Below, one piece after another: positions 27,625 through 28,945 of a DNA stretch of 28,945 bases. The notes under the pieces are model-generated. The model had not been told where the DNA came from, did no database searches, and saw nothing but the letters and a program-made list of their open reading frames with translations. How positions within the stretch are numbered: the first letter of the stretch is position 1; the number at the start of each line of letters is the position of its first letter. Both the position numbers and the translations under genes were made by a program. Source of the stretch: Ochromonas danica (lineage: Eukaryota > Sar > Chrysophyceae > Chromulinales > Chromulinaceae); contig VKHL01000240.1 of NCBI GenBank assembly GCA_015146655.1, positions 1-28,945 of the forward strand. Direction: 5' to 3'.

Positions 27625-28539
27625 TTATTGACATTTTTTTTCTTTAATGCCGAAAAGGTCGGAAGCGCTGGTGAGCATGGGCTCCTCGAGCACTTCGAGG
27701 TAAATATCGCTGACCATATTGCCTATTATGAGCACCATTTGCCCCACACCCGAAGCACTGAAGTATCCCCACACATTGATCTTAGTTTGGTGCTTGACGG
27801 AAGCAGTCACGCACGACAGGCTGTGCCTTTCTTTTTTTCTTCGCCAGACCCATTTTCGGCTTTTATGACGAATCTCGAAAGAAGACTCATCAGGCCACAA
27901 AACTTCTCGCCATTGAGCAGTAGTCCAGTGGGCATGAACCTTAGCCCATTCCAATCTTTTTTTTTGGTTGGCCTCACTAATGAAAGGCTTTCTGATGGTT
28001 TAACGGGATTCGAATTCTCCACTCTCGCTAATGCGTCTACGAATCAGCCTCTCACTCAGCCCAGCGAAGGATGGGAGGTCTGCGATTTGCTTCGATGTGA
28101 TGAATCGGTTCTGCCGCACATAATTCAATATGGCCCGGTGTGTCCGTTCATCAGTCTTTCGGGGCCTACCTCGACCAGAAGCAGAGTTCAGAGTTTTGTC
28201 CTTTTCCCACTTCTGATAAAATCTCGCGATTGTCGAGTGGTGTCGACGCAGCAACTGACCAATTTCGCAAAAGGACATCCCTTCTCCATATTTCTGAAGG
28301 ATAGTAGCCTTTTCGATCAATGACAGGTGTGAAACCCCTCGATTCGCGGCCGGAACAGGCTCATCCACTATATCTTCACACAGCACCATCAATTCTGCTT
28401 CTTTGACAGGATCATCCACTACAATAGTGTCCGTGGAAGATGTCTCACCGTCACTAGCAGAAGAGGAAGCAAGAAAATCCATCATTTGGCCGTGAACTTC
28501 TTCTTCATTGGCCGAGCAATTTTTTACGCACGCTTCCAT
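27625..28539 (-). pseudogene. Tc1-like transposase, interrupted and 3'-truncated
   Basis: From the ATG at 28539: an acidic N-terminal extension (~70 aa), a helix-turn-helix (LSLIEKATILQKYGEGMSFC, then IGQLLRRHHSTIARFYQKW), the GRGRPRKTDERTHRAI linker and a second HTH (SKQIADLPSFAGLSERLIRRR). An in-frame TAA (28000-28002) interrupts the frame, after which the same frame continues with KPFISEANQKKRLEWAKVH, HWTTAQWREVLWPDES (first catalytic Asp), YVWRR-like VWRRKKERH and VWGYFSASGVG. The chain ends just before the expected QQDNAPxH motif, so the second and third acidic residues are absent. The product cannot be an active transposase. The length is ~304 codons against ~340 for complete Tc1 transposases. 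Confidence 0.88.
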
Positions 28540-28663
28540 TAAATTCTTTTACAGGTGATATCTCTATGAAATTTGTGATTCAATCGGCTCCAAGCACAGA
28601 TTTAGAAAGAGAATGAAATATTCTATTTGAAATCAATGTTATTTTCTTAAAAATACACACACT

Positions 28664-28731
28664 ACAGTACGAGAAAAAAATGCGAAAAACCTGGTTTTTG
28701 ACCGTTCGCGCGCTTTTTTTGGCCGACACTG
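28664..28731 (-). repeat. Terminal sequence of the Tc1-like element
   Basis: Outer end of the transposon as read on -: CAGTGTCGGCC, then A-rich, GCGCGCGAACGG, and an internal CTGTAG at ~28664. Only one terminus is present in the window, so inverted-repeat status is inferred from the CAGTG start and the preceding TA. Confidence 0.55.
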
Positions 28732-28733
28732 TA

Positions 28734-28945
28734 GCTCTGGGGTGGCTTGTTTCCATGGAACGCAATCGCTTGTCCATTATTGGTTCCATGGAAAAACAAT
28801 ATTGAACTTTCTAATAAAGCAAATTGCTTTTCAACTCGATTAATGCGAGTTTGAATCCATCTCGCAATCCAGGTCGCAATCCATCTTGAATGGAAACACA
28901 ATTCAAGCTGGATTGCGACCTGGTGGTGGTCTCGTGGCTTTGTCT
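28734..28945. repeat. Cluster of hairpin-forming inverted repeats
   Basis: Five palindromic structures follow one another: TTCCATGGAA near 28750 and again near 28786 (their extended arms TTGTTT.CCATGGAAC also pair with each other); AAAGCAA-A-TTGCTTT at 28816-28830; AACTCG/CGAGTT at 28833-28851 with a 7-nt loop; and a long hairpin at 28869-28923 whose outer arms CCAGGTCGCAATCCA / TGGATTGCGACCTGG pair perfectly over 15 bp, then after one mismatch over 7 more, around a 9-nt loop. No ORF is credible here. The cluster continues toward the window edge. Confidence 0.85.

Larger units (their letters stand above)
27625..28731 (-). mobile_element. Truncated Tc1/mariner-type DNA transposon
   Basis: One end is recognisable: reading on the - strand from 28731, CAGTGTCGGCCAAAAAAA follows a TA dinucleotide (28732-28733), as at Tc1/mariner termini that insert at TA. 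About 190 bp of terminal and leader sequence precede the transposase ATG at 28539. The opposite end is not found: similarity stops at ~27640 inside the catalytic domain and no inverted copy of the CAGTGTCGG end was seen between 27059 and 27640. The element is therefore non-autonomous at best. Confidence 0.8.

Noticed and set aside
27628-28323. 231-codon + strand ORF
   Set aside because: It is antisense to a clear Tc1-like transposase with HTH and catalytic motifs on the - strand.

Overview
The window is nuclear DNA of a unicellular eukaryote. Genes have short GT-AG introns (66 to 275 nt), there are no operons, and a cytosolic-type tRNA-Leu, a ribosomal protein P0 gene and a class II eIF4E gene are present. 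The ankyrin repeats of the 'YP.G....D..GRLPLHYA' kind and the Met/Gly-rich tail of P0 recall stramenopiles (heterokont algae and relatives). That placement is an inference, not a demonstration. Coding sequence is saturated with expanded triplets (GGA/GAG, TCC, CAA, CAT) that encode Gly, Glu, Pro, Ser, Gln and His runs.

Left part (1-14.7 kb), ordinary host genes: a 5'-partial unknown coiled-coil/low-complexity protein (+); a DUF2470-like membrane protein (-); a large ankyrin-repeat protein (+); an RS/poly-Q protein with two exons (-); a 4EHP-like eIF4E (-); a secreted cystatin with two exons (-); a GT31/Fringe-like glycosyltransferase with three exons (+); and ribosomal protein P0 (-).

Middle part (15.0-22.5 kb): a putative secreted protein gene lies in a 1.45-kb block present twice in direct orientation (15062-16515 and 21052-22505, offset 5,990 bp). 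I saw only two base differences, both outside the main ORF. Between the copies lie about 3 kb with decayed DNA-transposon pieces (a Tc1/IS630-like DDE fragment and a Harbinger-like helix-turn-helix fragment), an AIG1/IMAP-like P-loop GTPase with a 162-bp internal duplication, and a short remnant of a second copy of that GTPase directly before the second block.

Right part (22.6-28.9 kb): tRNA-Leu(CAA); a 294-bp inverted copy of the activation-segment region of a protein kinase; the intact kinase gene, for which I infer a 69-nt first exon giving an N-myristoylation-type start MGQPIS; a multi-exon gene for an unknown P-loop protein; a truncated Tc1-like transposon with one recognisable terminal end; and a dense cluster of hairpin-forming inverted repeats at the window edge.

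The genes do not form a pathway. The most unusual features are the near-identical direct duplication with its GTPase neighbour and remnant, the recent inverted kinase fragment, and the hairpin cluster. No CRISPR array, rRNA operon, LTR element or virus-like element was recognised.
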